A stretch of 64,000 bases of DNA from Rhodococcoides fascians NBRC 12155 = LMG 3623 (GCF_001894785.1 NZ_BCWW01000003.1:62001-126000), one strand, 5' to 3'. Positions 8,437 to 18,003 are shown, numbered from the stretch's first letter. Numbers and translations: made by a program. Notes: generated by a model from the letters alone, not told the origin.

Positions 8437-10302
8437 GTGACTGTGCTGCTTGGGGTGTCCATGGGGACCCGAGCCGTGCGCACGGCGCAGCCCAGAGCCG
8501 ACCAGTTCGGAGCCTCCGGCGACACCTCGTCCGCCCTGGTCACCGACGTCGAGAGGCCACTGTTCTTTCGCAACGAACTGATCGACAGTGCCACCGGGGA
8601 CCTCCCGCACCTGGCCGCCGAATCGATCGGTGCCGCTGCCGAGGTCGAACCCGAACTGTCCACCGGCATCGCCTACCGGGATCCGCGTCAGGCCGATGCA
8701 CTGCGCGCCGCCTTCGCCGGTGCTCACCTGAACAACTACCACCTGGTCCCCGAGGTCGAGGCCGTCATCGAATACCTCGCCGTCACCGGTGAGGCGCGAG
8801 GTGCCGGCTCTGTCGCCCTGTTCGACCTCGGTAGTTCGGGATTGACGGTCAGCGTCGTCGACCTGACGGCGCGCACGGTGACGGCATCTCAGCGCTCCGG
8901 CTCCTACAGCGGTGATCTGGTCGACGCCTACGTGCGCAACAATCAGCTCCAGCGCCTCGGCAAGCCGGCGACCGACCCCGACATTGCGCTGTTCGAGAAG
9001 CGCTGCCGCATCGCCAAGGAACGCCTGTCCACCCAGGACGCCGTGTGCCTGCCCGACGCGAGCGGGATGATCCTGCTGTCTCGGGAGAATTTCGAACTGC
9101 TGATCACAGACCTGCTCGACGAGGCGATCGAGTTCGCCCGCGAGGTCATGATCGGTGCCAACGTGCCGATCGACGCGGTCGTGTTGATCGGTGGTGGTGC
9201 CCGCATGCCCATCGTCCAGCAGCGCGTGGGCCCACTGCTCGAACTGCCCTCCATCGTCCCGACCGAGCCCGAGACGGTGGCCGCACGCGGAGCAGCACTG
9301 GCCGCGCGGCCGAATTCGCGCACCAGAACCGCTCCGGACCGTACTGCGCACGACGCGCAGGCAAGCGTGCCGAGACGTCGACACACGGACAGCGCTGCTG
9401 TTGTCCCGCCGGCTCCGGTGGCACCGCCTGTGCCTGTGGTGCCACCTGCGCCCGAGCCGCTGATGCCGGCGCGTTCGGAGTCGCAGCATGCCGCACCGCC
9501 GGTGGCGACGCCGAGGTCAACTCGTCCCGTGCCCGCACGTCCGTGGATCGCCGCCGCTTCGATTACCGAATCTGCTTCTGCAGCAACCGGTTTCGAATCA
9601 TCGAAGTTCGCCGACGCGCCCGCCGATATTCCTGAGTCGTCCACCGCGGATGCTCAGCCTTCGTCGGAATCGACTGCGGTGCACGAGTTTTCCGAGAACG
9701 GCGTGGGTGAAGTCTCTGCTCTCGCCGTGGAAGCGCCTGCAGTACAGCCGGTGTCGCAGGCATCCGCAACCGATGCTGCCGCCGACACCGTCGAGGACGG
9801 TAAGCCCGTTCCGTTCCAGCTGAAGAACATCTACTGGCTCGACGCCGATTACGACGACGACGACGGTGAAGACGATCGCACTCGCGCACGGCGCAGGCTG
9901 CGGACCGGCGGAGTGCTCGCGTTCTGCGCGGCAGCGGTGGTCGCCGTGTCCGGCTTCATGTTCACCCACCAGAACTCTCCGCAGGTAGTGGACACCTCGG
10001 TCAGTCGCGACCAAACCGATACTCCGGTGGTCACGACGGTGCCGACGACGACGCCCGCTCCCGTTCTGTTGCCGCCACCGCCTGCGCCGGAACCGACCAC
10101 CACTGTGGAGCCGACGACCGAGCAGCCGGAAACCACGTGGGAACAGCCGGTCACGACCACCGAGACCACGACGGTCGAGCCGCCACCGGCACCGGTCGAG
10201 TCCGTTCCGCCCATCACGACGCAGCAGCCGCCGCCGCTGATTCCGGGCTTCCCGGACTTCACGTTGCCGGGCTTCCCCCCGATCGTGCCGCCGGCACCCT
10301 GA
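8437..10302 (+). CDS. Hsp70-like membrane protein with Pro/Thr-rich outer tail
   Basis: The 621-residue protein has an N-terminal Hsp70-like ATPase: LLGVSMGTRAVR (phosphate 1), VALFDLGSSGLTVSVVD (phosphate 2) and AVVLIGGGARMPIVQQRV (adenosine motif, about residue 250). A long Pro/Ala/Ser-rich linker follows, then an acidic DADYDDDDGEDD patch and a single transmembrane helix, GGVLAFCAAAVVAVSGFMF (about 490-510). The outer tail of ~110 residues is dominated by Pro and Thr and ends in two PGFP-type motifs. The GTG at 8437 is preferred over the upstream ATG at 8392 because a GTGAGG lies 9 nt before it and it starts directly at the conserved LLGV. The gene before it shares the architecture, and the two probably form an operon. 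The tail may span into or bind the cell wall (inference). Confidence 0.75.
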   Translation: MTVLLGVSMGTRAVRTAQPRADQFGASGDTSSALVTDVERPLFFRNELIDSATGDLPHLAAESIGAAAEVEPELSTGIAYRDPRQADALRAAFAGAHLNNYHLVPEVEAVIEYLAVTGEARGAGSVALFDLGSSGLTVSVVDLTARTVTASQRSGSYSGDLVDAYVRNNQLQRLGKPATDPDIALFEKRCRIAKERLSTQDAVCLPDASGMILLSRENFELLITDLLDEAIEFAREVMIGANVPIDAVVLIGGGARMPIVQQRVGPLLELPSIVPTEPETVAARGAALAARPNSRTRTAPDRTAHDAQASVPRRRHTDSAAVVPPAPVAPPVPVVPPAPEPLMPARSESQHAAPPVATPRSTRPVPARPWIAAASITESASAATGFESSKFADAPADIPESSTADAQPSSESTAVHEFSENGVGEVSALAVEAPAVQPVSQASATDAAADTVEDGKPVPFQLKNIYWLDADYDDDDGEDDRTRARRRLRTGGVLAFCAAAVVAVSGFMFTHQNSPQVVDTSVSRDQTDTPVVTTVPTTTPAPVLLPPPPAPEPTTTVEPTTEQPETTWEQPVTTTETTTVEPPPAPVESVPPITTQQPPPLIPGFPDFTLPGFPPIVPPAP

Positions 10303-10308
10303 TCGGTT

Positions 10309-10833
10309 CTATTTGTCCGCGTTCGTGTTTCGCGGCCTGATGTGCTCGAAGATCAAGATGGTCTCGGTCGCTGCGACGGCAGGGTCGGCACTGAGATTCT
10401 CGACGACGAAATCGCGCAGGGTGGCCGTGTCGACCGTCGCCACATGCACCAGGAAGTCGTCGGCCCCGGCAATGAAGTAGATGTTCAGCGTCTCCTTGCG
10501 GGACGCGATCTTCGAACCGAATTCGCTGATCCGCCGTCGAGCATCCGCTTGCAGCCGAACCGAGATCATGGCCTGAATGCCCTGCCCGAGGGCCTCGGGG
10601 TCGATGTCGGCGTGGAAGCCGCGGATGACGCCGCGTTCGACGAGCGCCCGAACTCGGGTGAGGGCAGTGGACGGCGCGATCCCTGCTGCGGCCGCCAGCG
10701 CATTGTTCGGTGTGCGTGCGTCTCGACGCAGTTCGTCGAGCAGAATGTGGTCGATTCGGTCCAGGGCGACGGACCGAACATCATTCGATCGAGCCCCCTC
10801 ATCGACCGGCTGAAATGAACTATCTGCATCCAT
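10309..10833 (-). CDS. Lrp/AsnC-family regulator, probably AldR
   Basis: A 174-residue regulator with an N-terminal winged helix (IDHILLDELRRDARTPNNALAAAAGIAPSTALTRVRALVERG) and a C-terminal RAM/AsnC ligand domain (AMISVRLQADARRRI through FLVHVATVDTATLRDFVVENL). It is transcribed divergently from alanine dehydrogenase, the arrangement of the mycobacterial aldR-ald pair, so it most likely controls ald in response to alanine (context inference). The ATG at 10833 is chosen; an in-frame ATG at 10866 would add 11 residues, and neither has a clear ribosome-binding site. Confidence 0.85.
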   Translation of the reverse strand: MDADSSFQPVDEGARSNDVRSVALDRIDHILLDELRRDARTPNNALAAAAGIAPSTALTRVRALVERGVIRGFHADIDPEALGQGIQAMISVRLQADARRRISEFGSKIASRKETLNIYFIAGADDFLVHVATVDTATLRDFVVENLSADPAVAATETILIFEHIRPRNTNADK

Positions 10834-10864
10834 GGCCCGACGATACAGAATTTTGTTCACATCC

Positions 10865-10875
10865 ATTGCAGCAAT
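10865..10875. promoter_or_regulatory. Small palindrome in the regulator/ald intergenic region
   Basis: ATTGC-A-GCAAT, with 5-bp arms around one base, lies in the 112-nt space shared by the divergent Lrp-type regulator and ald. Lrp-family sites are short AT-flanked palindromes, and GAATT/AATTC half-sites flank this one. It is a candidate operator only. Confidence 0.3.
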
Positions 10876-10945
10876 TCCGCACATAATTCATAGTTGGCGT
10901 ACCCACGGAGCGTCGCTTCGGTCACCGCCACTGCAGGAGGACGTC

Positions 10946-12028
10946 ATGAAAATCGGAATTCCACGCGAGATCAAGAACCACGAATACCGGGTGGCCATCA
11001 CCCCGGCAGGCGTGCACGAACTTGTCTCGCGAGGACACGAAGTGATCATCGAAACCGAAGCCGGCGCCGGTTCGTCGTTCACCGATACCGATTACAAAGC
11101 CGCAGGCGCGCAAATTTTCACCGACGCGGTTGCCGTCTGTGACGCGGCCGATCTCTTGCTCAAGGTCAAAGAACCCATCGCCGAGGAGTATTCACGCCTG
11201 CGCAAGGGTCAGGTGCTGTTCACCTACCTGCATCTTGCGGCGTCAAAGGCCTGCACCGACGCGTTGCTGGCGTCGGGCACCACGTCCATTGCCTACGAAA
11301 CCGTCACGGCCGCAGACGGATCGCTGCCCCTGCTCGCGCCGATGAGCGAAGTTGCCGGCCGTTTGGCACCGCAGGCCGGTGCCTACCACCTGATGTCGAG
11401 TGAAGGTGGCCGCGGCGTACTGATGGGTGGCGTACCGGGAGTGCGTCCCGCCAACGTTGTCGTGATCGGAGCCGGCGTCTCCGGAAAGAACGCCACCGCA
11501 ATCGCTTTCGGTATGCACGCCGACGTCACCGTACTAGATCTCGATGTCCGAGCGCTGCGCGCGATCGACGATCAGTACCGCGGTGCCGTCAAGACAGTGG
11601 TGTCGAACGCATACGAACTCGAACAGGCCGTGCTGGCCGCCGATCTGGTCATCGGAGCCGTACTCGTCCCCGGAGCGAAAGCGCCGAAGCTCGTGTCGAA
11701 CAGCTCGGTTCAGCGCATGAAGCCGGGATCGGTTCTGGTCGACATCGCCATCGATCAGGGCGGCTGCTTCGAGGACTCGGTGGCCACCACCCACGCCGAT
11801 CCCACCTACAAGGTGCACGAATCCGTTTTCTACTGCGTGGCCAACATGCCCGGAGCCGTGCCCCGTACCTCGACGTACGCGCTAACCAACGCCACCCTGC
11901 CCTACGTGGTTGCCCTGGCCGACAAGGGTTGGGAAGCCGCCTGCGCCGCGGACCCCGGTCTGAAAGCGGGCCTGAGCACCCATGAGGGTGAGCTGCTGTC
12001 CGCGACCGTTGCGGCTGCGTTCGCCTGA
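10946..12028 (+). CDS. ald: Alanine dehydrogenase
   Basis: The 360-residue enzyme catalyses NAD-dependent interconversion of L-alanine and pyruvate plus ammonia in the cytoplasm. The sequence begins MKIGIPREIKNHEYRVAITP, and the family's catalytic residues Lys75 (LLKVKEP) and His96 (TYLHLA) fall at the expected positions. The Rossmann loop VVVIGAGVSGKNA binds NAD, and VLVDIAIDQGG carries the Asp near residue 270. Length matches characterised Ald proteins. The ATG at 10946 follows AGGAGG at 10935-10940 with ideal spacing, which settles the start. It is divergent from an Lrp-type regulator. A glutamate-pyruvate-type aminotransferase is encoded 1.7 kb downstream on the other strand. Confidence 0.96.
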   Translation: MKIGIPREIKNHEYRVAITPAGVHELVSRGHEVIIETEAGAGSSFTDTDYKAAGAQIFTDAVAVCDAADLLLKVKEPIAEEYSRLRKGQVLFTYLHLAASKACTDALLASGTTSIAYETVTAADGSLPLLAPMSEVAGRLAPQAGAYHLMSSEGGRGVLMGGVPGVRPANVVVIGAGVSGKNATAIAFGMHADVTVLDLDVRALRAIDDQYRGAVKTVVSNAYELEQAVLAADLVIGAVLVPGAKAPKLVSNSSVQRMKPGSVLVDIAIDQGGCFEDSVATTHADPTYKVHESVFYCVANMPGAVPRTSTYALTNATLPYVVALADKGWEAACAADPGLKAGLSTHEGELLSATVAAAFA

Positions 12029-12030
12029 CC

Positions 12031-12104
12031 GAGCGGCTTCGCCGCACGTGCGCGAAAGATCGGTGCCTGCTACGAGTTTCCACTCACCTGCGGCGAAGCC
12101 GCTC
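12031..12104. repeat. Long inverted repeat between convergent genes (terminator / dispersed repeat copy A)
   Basis: GAGCGGCTTCGCCGCA at 12031-12046 is the exact reverse complement of 12089-12104, with a 42-nt spacer. It fills the space between the convergent ald and YibE/F genes and could terminate transcription in both directions. The stretch 12046-12104 resembles 50503-50562 (shared core CGAGTTTnCACTCACnTGCGGCGnAGCCGCTC, written with n at mismatches), so this is one copy of a dispersed intergenic element. Confidence 0.55.
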
Positions 12105-13450
12105 TACGCGCTGTGGCGGCCCGAGCCCCGCGATCGTGTGGGCTTGGCCTGCCGCGGCGAAGAGGGCATCCGCGACGAGGTGAGCGGCCGAGCCAGCAGG
12201 ACGGCAATGGCAGTGGTGAGCGGTACCGACAGGGCCAGCGCGACGCCACCGACGGACGACCGCACGATTTCGATCGCCACCGCGTCACCGGTCAACACGT
12301 CCTGGATCGACCGGTCGGCGACGCTGAAGAGCAGCAGCAGCGGCAGCGCACCACCGGCGTACGCGAGTACCAGGGTGTAGACGGTACTGGCGATGTGATC
12401 GCGCCCCACCCGCATCGCGGCGGTGAAGATCTCGCGCCGCGACGCCGTCTCGTCCACCGATGCCAACTCGAAGGCCGCCGAGGCCTGGGTGATCGTCACG
12501 TCGTTGAGCACACCGAGCGAGCCGATGATGAAGCCGGCCAACAGCAGACCGGTGACGCTGACACTGCCGATGTACGTCTGCACCGCAGTGTTCTGTTCCT
12601 CCGACAACCCGGTGAGGTGCGTCATCCGAATCGCGACGTAGGACAGCACTGCGGCAACGCCCATCGAGGTCAGCGTGCCCAGGAGCGCCGAGCTGGTCCG
12701 GAGGTTGACGCCGTGCGCCAGATACAGCACGGCGTAGAGAATGATCGCGCCGGCGACCAGCGCGACCGGAATGGCCGGAGCGCCGTCGAGCAGCGCGGGC
12801 AGCATGAACACCACGAGGACGGCGAACGCGATGAGCAGGCCCACCAGCGCGCGGAATCCTCGCCAGCGGGCCACGACGCAGATGACCACGGCGAACACGC
12901 CGACGATCAACCCCAGCGGAAGCCCGCGGGAATAGTCGTTGAAGGAGTATCGGACTCCACCGGAGGGGTCTGTCTGCAGAACCAGCCGGATGTCCCCACC
13001 GGCGCTCAGAGTCGGTTGGCCGGGACCCGGCGCGATCTCGAGTACCGTCCTTTTGCCTGCGTCCTCACCGGTGGTGATGTCGACGATGCTGCGCTGACAT
13101 TCGTACGAGTCGTTGACCGCAGGGGTCGGGTTGCCGGTGAATGCTCGACCTGCGTCGGGACTCCCGCAGGGCCCGATGCTCTGCGAGGTGATGGTGCCCG
13201 CCTCGGTGGACACTGCACCGCCACCCGAGGTCTGGAACGGCAGCGGGATGTCGATGCTCTGTTTGCTGGGCCAGAGCGCGAAGGCCCCGGCGATGACGGC
13301 TATGCCAATAGCGATCAGCAATCCGACGACGACCTTGGCTGCCACCGGTCCCAACGGCACCGGGAAGTCGCTGTGGCCGTGACCGTGACCCACATGGGAA
13401 GAGGAGCCCGGCGAGATGCCGTCCGAGGGTTGCGTGCCGTGTGGTTCCAC
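12104..13450 (-). CDS. YibE/F-family multipass membrane protein
   Basis: The 448-residue protein has a His/Gly-rich cytoplasmic start (HVGHGHGHSD) and a first helix VVVGLLIAIGIAVIAGAFAL. An extracytoplasmic domain of ~110 residues contains two Cys residues that could pair. About seven C-terminal helices follow, including the conserved LLLAGFIIGSLGVLNDVTITQASA. The GVLNDVTITQA stretch is the signature of YibE/F proteins, whose biochemical role is unknown. The start is GTG at 13450. The C-terminus is a basic Arg/Lys/Pro tail. The gene stands alone, convergent with ald. Confidence 0.82.
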   Translation of the reverse strand: MEPHGTQPSDGISPGSSSHVGHGHGHSDFPVPLGPVAAKVVVGLLIAIGIAVIAGAFALWPSKQSIDIPLPFQTSGGGAVSTEAGTITSQSIGPCGSPDAGRAFTGNPTPAVNDSYECQRSIVDITTGEDAGKRTVLEIAPGPGQPTLSAGGDIRLVLQTDPSGGVRYSFNDYSRGLPLGLIVGVFAVVICVVARWRGFRALVGLLIAFAVLVVFMLPALLDGAPAIPVALVAGAIILYAVLYLAHGVNLRTSSALLGTLTSMGVAAVLSYVAIRMTHLTGLSEEQNTAVQTYIGSVSVTGLLLAGFIIGSLGVLNDVTITQASAAFELASVDETASRREIFTAAMRVGRDHIASTVYTLVLAYAGGALPLLLLFSVADRSIQDVLTGDAVAIEIVRSSVGGVALALSVPLTTAIAVLLARPLTSSRMPSSPRQAKPTRSRGSGRHSA

Positions 13451-13695
13451 GGTGCAAGGCTAGTACGGGGCCGGATCGTTACCGGCCGGGTACTCGGCCG
13501 AGGCGAGGAGCTCGGTGGCGGGGAGCAGGGGGGGCGTCCCCCGCCACCACCTGATCGACCCGGGGGGGATGGGTACGAACAGGGCTCGCGGGCACTGAAG
13601 TGCCGTCCGCCAATGTACAGATGATTCGCGGCGGAGGCGGGATCACCCCGGTGTTTTGTCCATCACTTTCAACTACTTGTCGGTAACTTCGAGCC

Positions 13696-14946
13696 TCACT
13701 GTTTGTACGAGGACAGGAAGTTGCCGAACCTCTCGATCGCGACGGCCAGATCGCGGGCCCACGGCAGCGTCACGATCCGCACGTGATCGTGCCCGGGCCA
13801 GTTGAATCCGGTTCCCTGCACAACCAGGATCTTTTCCTGCAGCAGCAGGTCCTGTACGAGCTTCTCGTCGTCGTAGATCTCGTGCACCTCGGGATCGAGT
13901 CGCGGGAATGCGTACAGCGCACCGCGCGGCTTGACGCACGAGACCCCGTGAATGGCGTTGAGCTTCTCCCACGCGACATCTCGCTGCTCGAGCAGCCGCC
14001 CGCCGGGCAGGATCAGATCCTCGATGCTCTGATACCCACCCAGAGCAACCTGAATGGCGTGCTGGGCAGGCACATTGGGGCACAGACGCGTCGACGCGAG
14101 CAGGTCGATGCCTTCGATGAACCCCGCGGCGTGCTTCTTCGGGCCGGTGATCGCGAGCCATCCGGCACGGTAGCCGGCCACGCGATACGCCTTGGACAGA
14201 CCGTTGTACGTCAGGCACAGCAGATCCGGAGCCAGGCTCGCCAGTGAGGTGTGCTCGGCGTCGTCGTAGAGAATCCGGTCGTAGATCTCGTCGGCGAGCA
14301 ACAGCAGCTGATGCTTGCGCGCCAGATCGACGATGCCCTGCAGGACCTCCTTGGAGTACACCGCACCCGTCGGATTGTTGGGATTGATCACCAGCAGCGC
14401 GACGGTCTTCGGGGTGATCTTCGACTCGATGTCGGCGAGATCGGGATTCCACCCGTTCTCCTCGTCGCACATGTAGTGCACCGCCTTGCCGCCGGACAGC
14501 GTCGTCATCGCCGTCCACAGCGGGTAGTCCGGGGCCGGGATCAAGACCTCGTCGCCGTCGTCCAACAGCGCTTGCATCGTCATCGTGATGAGCTCGGAGA
14601 CGCCGTTACCGAGGTAGATGTCGTCGACGTCGAGATCGGGGAAGCCCGGTTCGAGTTCGTAGCGCGTGACGATGGCACGTCGAGCCGACAGGATGCCCTT
14701 CGACTCCGAGTAGCCCTGGGCCACCGGTAGCGCCGCGATCATGTCTCGCACGATCACGTCCGGAGCCTCGAAGCCGAACGGGGCCGGATTGCCGATGTTG
14801 AGCTTCAGGATGCGATGGCCCTCGGCCTCGAGCCGGGCCGCATGCGCGTGTACCGGTCCGCGGATCTCGTACAGCACGTTCTGCAGCTTGGTCGACTGCT
14901 GCAACGTGCGATAACGCGGCTGTGGGTGGATCTGCGGAGTGCTCAC
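13696..14946 (-). CDS. PLP-dependent aminotransferase class I (AspC/AlaA type)
   Basis: The 416-residue fold-type I aminotransferase most resembles the Rv0337c/AlaA group, which uses glutamate, pyruvate or oxaloacetate. The cofactor lysine is Lys252 in TYNGLSKAYRVAGYRAGW. NPNNPTG (189-194) and DEIYDR (219-224) contact PLP, and the substrate-carboxylate Arg lies in HVRIVTLPW near the C-terminus. Length is typical. The start is GTG at 14946. Placement next to the Fe-S reductase and close to IniR and iniBAC parallels the mycobacterial order aspC-Rv0338c-Rv0339c, although a few genes intervene. With ald nearby, an alanine-forming role is plausible. Confidence 0.9.
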   Translation of the reverse strand: MSTPQIHPQPRYRTLQQSTKLQNVLYEIRGPVHAHAARLEAEGHRILKLNIGNPAPFGFEAPDVIVRDMIAALPVAQGYSESKGILSARRAIVTRYELEPGFPDLDVDDIYLGNGVSELITMTMQALLDDGDEVLIPAPDYPLWTAMTTLSGGKAVHYMCDEENGWNPDLADIESKITPKTVALLVINPNNPTGAVYSKEVLQGIVDLARKHQLLLLADEIYDRILYDDAEHTSLASLAPDLLCLTYNGLSKAYRVAGYRAGWLAITGPKKHAAGFIEGIDLLASTRLCPNVPAQHAIQVALGGYQSIEDLILPGGRLLEQRDVAWEKLNAIHGVSCVKPRGALYAFPRLDPEVHEIYDDEKLVQDLLLQEKILVVQGTGFNWPGHDHVRIVTLPWARDLAVAIERFGNFLSSYKQ

Positions 14947-15051
14947 CCGTCACATCGTGCCAGGTGAGTGCCGTGGGAATCCACGAGGTTGTCGTTCGGG
15001 CACCGCTGTTTCACTGGGCCGTGTCGGTGGCAGGTGGAACAATCTCGTTCC

Positions 15052-15756
15052 ATGTGCGGACGGTATGCCAGTACCCGGAGTGACAGCGACCTGCAGGCGG
15101 TCTTCGAGATCGCCGAGACAGTGGGCGACGAGGTGCCGCCGTCGTACAACGTGGCCCCGACTCAGACCATCAGGACGGTGCTCGAACGCGCGCCCAAGGA
15201 CGAACCCGAGTCCGACGCAGTGCGCCAATTGCGTTCGGTGCGATGGGGATTGATTCCGTCGTGGGCGAAGGACGCGAAGATCGGCTCCCGGCTCATCAAC
15301 GCCAGGTCCGAAACGATCACCGAGAAGCCGTCGTTCAAGAAGGCCGCAAGCCGTCGGCGCTGCATCATTCCGGCCGACGGGTACTACGAGTGGGAAAAGC
15401 GCGACGGTGCCAAAGTGCCGTACTTCCTGCACGAGCAGGGCGTGCTGGCGATGGCGGGTCTGTACGAGCTGTGGCGAGACCCCACCAAGGCCGACGACGA
15501 CGAGGACCGCTGGGTCTGGTCGGCCACCGTGCTCACCTCGCCTGCTGCGGACGCCCTCGGGCACATCCACGATCGATCACCGGTTGTGCTGCCCCCCGAT
15601 CTGCGGGCGAGTTGGCTGGATCCGACGCTCACGGACCTGAGCGACGTGTCCGAGCTGCTGGCCGCGATACCGGAGCCACGGCTCGAGCCCTACGAGGTGA
15701 GTACCGCGGTGAACAGTGTGAAGAACAACAGCCCCGAGCTGCTGACTCCGGTCTAG
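15052..15756 (+). CDS. HMCES/YedK-type abasic-site DNA-protein crosslinking protein (SRAP)
   Basis: The 234-residue SRAP-domain protein shields abasic sites in single-stranded DNA by forming a thiazolidine crosslink through its N-terminal cysteine. The required Cys2 is present directly after the initiator Met (MCGRYAS). The other family residues are visible: Asn83 in INARSET, Glu113 in DGYYEW and His173 in HIHDRSPVVL. The start is fixed by the need for Cys2. No LexA box was seen in the short upstream region. It converges with a small DUF3263-like gene, the two stops overlapping. Confidence 0.93.
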   Translation: MCGRYASTRSDSDLQAVFEIAETVGDEVPPSYNVAPTQTIRTVLERAPKDEPESDAVRQLRSVRWGLIPSWAKDAKIGSRLINARSETITEKPSFKKAASRRRCIIPADGYYEWEKRDGAKVPYFLHEQGVLAMAGLYELWRDPTKADDDEDRWVWSATVLTSPAADALGHIHDRSPVVLPPDLRASWLDPTLTDLSDVSELLAAIPEPRLEPYEVSTAVNSVKNNSPELLTPV

Positions 15757-15989
15757 CCCTGACCGTCGGTGCGGTGCCGGCAGATATCGAGCATCGCGGC
15801 TCGCTCGCTCGCAGTCAGGTCGTCGGCCACCGGGGATTCGAGGATGCGCTCGAGTCGCCGGAAGTAGGTGGACGCATCGACCCCGAACGCCACATAGATG
15901 TCCTCGGCACTGCCGCCGCCGTACCCATGCCAGGTACGACCGAACGTCAGAATCTCGTGGTCGACGGAGTGGGTGGTGGTCCGGCGCAT
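15753..15989 (-). CDS. DUF3263-like small protein
   Basis: A 78-residue protein with DHEILTFGRTWHGYGGGSAEDIYVAFGVDASTYFRRLERIL. This resembles the actinobacterial DUF3263 family, small helical proteins that look like helix-turn-helix modules of unknown role. The ATG at 15989 is preceded by GGGAGAG. It overlaps the end of the SRAP gene by 4 nt on the opposite strand. Confidence 0.7.
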   Translation of the reverse strand: MRRTTTHSVDHEILTFGRTWHGYGGGSAEDIYVAFGVDASTYFRRLERILESPVADDLTASERAAMLDICRHRTDGQG

Positions 15990-16080
15990 GATCTCTCCCT
16001 CGTGCTGCGTCCCACCATCATCTGTGTCGCGGTTGAAGGTGCGATGAACAGCGCGTTACGTGCGTGTGGAGTTCACTAGG

Positions 16081-18003
16081 GTGGAGCAGGTGACCGCTCT
16101 CGCGTACGGATCCTGGCCCTCGCCCATCACCGCAGCCGACCTGTCGTCGGCCGGCCACCCCGTCGAGGGTGGACGATTCGTCGGACACGAGATCTGGTGG
16201 TCCGAGGTGCGGCCCACCGAACAGGGCCGAACCGCGATCTGCCGCCACGTCGACGGACAGGTCGAGGCAATCCTGCCGGCACCGTTCAATGCCCGCACCC
16301 GCGTTCACGAATACGGCGGCGGCGCATGGACGGCAACGCCGAACGGGGATCTGGTGTTCGCCGAATTCTCGGATCAGCGCATCTACCGACTCACCCCCGG
16401 CGACGCACCGCTACCGCTCACCCCGGCCCCGGCTGTGGCGTCGAGCATTCGGTACGGGGAGCTGTCGGTGGTCGGTACCGACGTGATCGCCGTCCGCGAG
16501 ACGCACGACGCCGGAGCTGTCACCCGAGACATCGTCGCGATCGACCTCGGCGGCGGCGGAGTGCGCTCACTGGTCTCGGGATCGAATTTCCTTGCCTACC
16601 CCAGGCTTTCACCCGACGGCAGCCGCATCGCGTGGATCGCCTGGAACCATCCGCAGATGCCCTGGGACGGAACAGAACTGCGGGTCGCATCGCTGGCGGA
16701 TCCGTCGTCGTGGACTGTGTTGGCGGGTTTGACCGAGGAATCGGTGTTGCAGCCGGAATGGATCGACGACGAGTCGCTGTACGTCATCAGCGACCGAAGT
16801 GGTTGGTGGAACCTGTATTCGGTCATGCTGGACGGCGCAGCGACGCCGGTGTCGACCCTCGATGCAGACTTCGGTGCCCCGCTCTGGCAACTCGGAGCCC
16901 GCTGGTACGACGTTCTCGACGACGGCACGCTGCTGACCGTTCGCACCGTCGGGACCGATACGCTCGCCGTTCTCGACCCCGCCACCGGCACCCTCGACGA
17001 CATCGAACTCGACGGAGTGACTTCGGTGGGGCTCGGGGGACGGCTCGGATCTACAGTTCTGCTCCGGGGCGGCGGCGCTCAGGTGCCGTCGGGACTGTTC
17101 GCAGTCGACCTGGCCACCCGCGAATTACGCAGTGTGCGTTCGAGTTTCGAGTCGATACCGGATGTCGAATACCTTCCCGCGGGGCGTCAGGTCACCTTCC
17201 AGGGACCGGATCGCGAAGTGCATGCCATCGCGTACGCGCCACGTAACCCGTCGTACGAGGGGCTCGACGGCGAACTACCGCCGTACGTCGCGTTCGTGCA
17301 CGGCGGTCCTACGGCACACGTGGCGCCGGCGTTGAACCCGGTGTTCGCATACTTCACCAGCCGCGGCATCGGCGTCGTCGATGTGAACTACGGCGGATCC
17401 AGTGGGTACGGGCGCGAATACCGTAACCGGTTGCGTGGGCAATGGGGCGTGGTCGACGTCGAAGACACCATCGCCGCGGTCCGTGGATTGGCTGACGCCG
17501 GCCTCGCCGACCCGAACCGGCTGGCCATCGAAGGTGGTTCGGCAGGTGGCTGGACGGTATTGGCCGCGCTCACATCGTCCGACGTATTCGCTTGCGGTGC
17601 TTCGTACTTCGGCGTCGCCGAACTGGAGATGTTCGTCGCCGAGACGCACGATTTCGAGTCCCGCTACATCGACGGGCTCATCGGGCCGCTGCCCGAGGCC
17701 ATCGACCTGTATCGCACTCGCGCGCCGGTGAACAACGTCGCCGGACTCTCGTGCCCGGTACTGCTGCTGCAGGGTCTCGACGATCCCATCGTGCCGCCCT
17801 CGCAGGCCGAACGATTCCGAGACGCCATGGTGGAGAAGGGAATACCGTACGCCTACCTCACGTACGCCGGTGAGTCGCACGGATTCCGCAAACTCGAAAC
17901 ACAGGTGAACGCCCGAGAATCGGAACTGTCGTTCTACGGTCAGGTCATGGGATTCACCCCACCCGGAATCCCCGAACTGGAGCTGTGGCGACCGTCTAGC
18001 TGA
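16081..18003 (+). CDS. S9-family serine peptidase (prolyl oligopeptidase / acylaminoacyl peptidase type)
   Basis: The ~640-residue protein has an N-terminal beta-propeller-like half and a C-terminal alpha/beta-hydrolase peptidase domain. The nucleophile elbow GGSAGG places the Ser at about residue 487, the Asp lies in LQGLDDPIVP, and the His in GESHGF near the C-terminus. The substrate-facing motif FVHGGPTAHV opens the peptidase domain. No signal peptide is visible, so it is probably cytoplasmic and trims short peptides. Start choice is uncertain: GTG codons at 16060, 16081 and 16090 are in frame, and the middle one has a GGAG 9 nt before it. The 3' end overlaps the convergent 17996-18265 gene by 8 nt. 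Confidence 0.88.
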   Translation: MEQVTALAYGSWPSPITAADLSSAGHPVEGGRFVGHEIWWSEVRPTEQGRTAICRHVDGQVEAILPAPFNARTRVHEYGGGAWTATPNGDLVFAEFSDQRIYRLTPGDAPLPLTPAPAVASSIRYGELSVVGTDVIAVRETHDAGAVTRDIVAIDLGGGGVRSLVSGSNFLAYPRLSPDGSRIAWIAWNHPQMPWDGTELRVASLADPSSWTVLAGLTEESVLQPEWIDDESLYVISDRSGWWNLYSVMLDGAATPVSTLDADFGAPLWQLGARWYDVLDDGTLLTVRTVGTDTLAVLDPATGTLDDIELDGVTSVGLGGRLGSTVLLRGGGAQVPSGLFAVDLATRELRSVRSSFESIPDVEYLPAGRQVTFQGPDREVHAIAYAPRNPSYEGLDGELPPYVAFVHGGPTAHVAPALNPVFAYFTSRGIGVVDVNYGGSSGYGREYRNRLRGQWGVVDVEDTIAAVRGLADAGLADPNRLAIEGGSAGGWTVLAALTSSDVFACGASYFGVAELEMFVAETHDFESRYIDGLIGPLPEAIDLYRTRAPVNNVAGLSCPVLLLQGLDDPIVPPSQAERFRDAMVEKGIPYAYLTYAGESHGFRKLETQVNARESELSFYGQVMGFTPPGIPELELWRPSS

